A stretch of 64,000 bases of DNA from Paragordius varius (Eukaryota; Nematomorpha): contig OZ176055.1 in assembly GCA_964247055.1 (NCBI GenBank), positions 6,572,001 to 6,636,000 of the forward strand. Reading direction: 5' to 3'. The notes below the pieces were generated by a model. That model saw only the letters and a list, made by a program, of their open reading frames with translations. It was not told where the DNA came from and made no database searches. This document shows positions 63,873 through 64,000 of the stretch, in pieces (position 1 is the stretch's first letter; every line of letters starts with the position of its first letter). The position numbers were made by a program, and so were the translations under genes.

Positions 63873-64000
63873 TAGGGGATCCAACACGCAGCTTGCGAAA
63901 AATTTGGAATATGCACCTAAAATATAAGCGATCTAATTTTTAAACAAATTTTTTTTAATGTGTTTGCATTTACAAGTTTTATGTTTTAAATCTAAAAGAT
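63873..64000. mobile_element. hAT-like family 1 element, cut by window end
   Basis: TAGGGGATCCAACACGCAGC resembles the family CAGGGGTGTCCAACAC terminus and the sequence continues to the window edge with AAATCTAAAAGAT-type family words. The right end lies outside. Confidence 0.5.

Overview
This is an AT-rich stretch of animal nuclear DNA with long introns, short GT-AG exons and many small DNA-transposon remnants. Two nervous-system genes (RIM and JIP3/Sunday driver) and a TGF-beta-receptor-like ectodomain family place it in a bilaterian invertebrate. A flatworm-like genome would fit, but the sequence does not settle the phylum. All gene models were built by hand from exon frames, splice phases and family resemblance.

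1-2.25 kb: a candidate non-autonomous Helitron with internal tandem repeats. 2.7-17.8 kb (+): a 30-exon RIM gene (presynaptic active-zone scaffold) encoding the zinc finger, PDZ, a divergent C2A and a C2B. 19.2-34.9 kb (-): a 28-exon JIP3 gene (kinesin/JNK scaffold) with RH1, coiled coil, RH2 and a C-terminal beta-propeller. RIM and JIP3 converge tail to tail with about 1.45 kb between their stop codons. 39.3-39.5 kb (-): a small secreted neuropeptide-like precursor with one amidation/dibasic site; its layout recalls SIFamide precursors.

40.9-64 kb (-): a head-to-tail array of at least four paralogues, copies I to IV. Each has six exons in the same phase pattern. They encode a signal peptide, a cysteine-rich module with the spacing of activin/BMP type I receptor ectodomains, and then a C-terminal module of about 150 residues that I do not recognise and that ends in CX2CX8CX2C. 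There is no transmembrane segment, GS box or kinase, so the products look like secreted receptor-like or decoy proteins. Copies I and III are intact, copy II has one apparent frame break, and copy IV runs off the window. This array is the most novel content here.

The rest is interspersed non-autonomous DNA transposons: two hAT-like families, a self-complementary MITE family (one copy nested in a hAT), a 1.6 kb TIR element, a tRNA-like repeat, an unclassified AT-rich repeat and many TA microsatellites. No rRNA gene, confident tRNA, CRISPR or retroviral/LTR element was seen.
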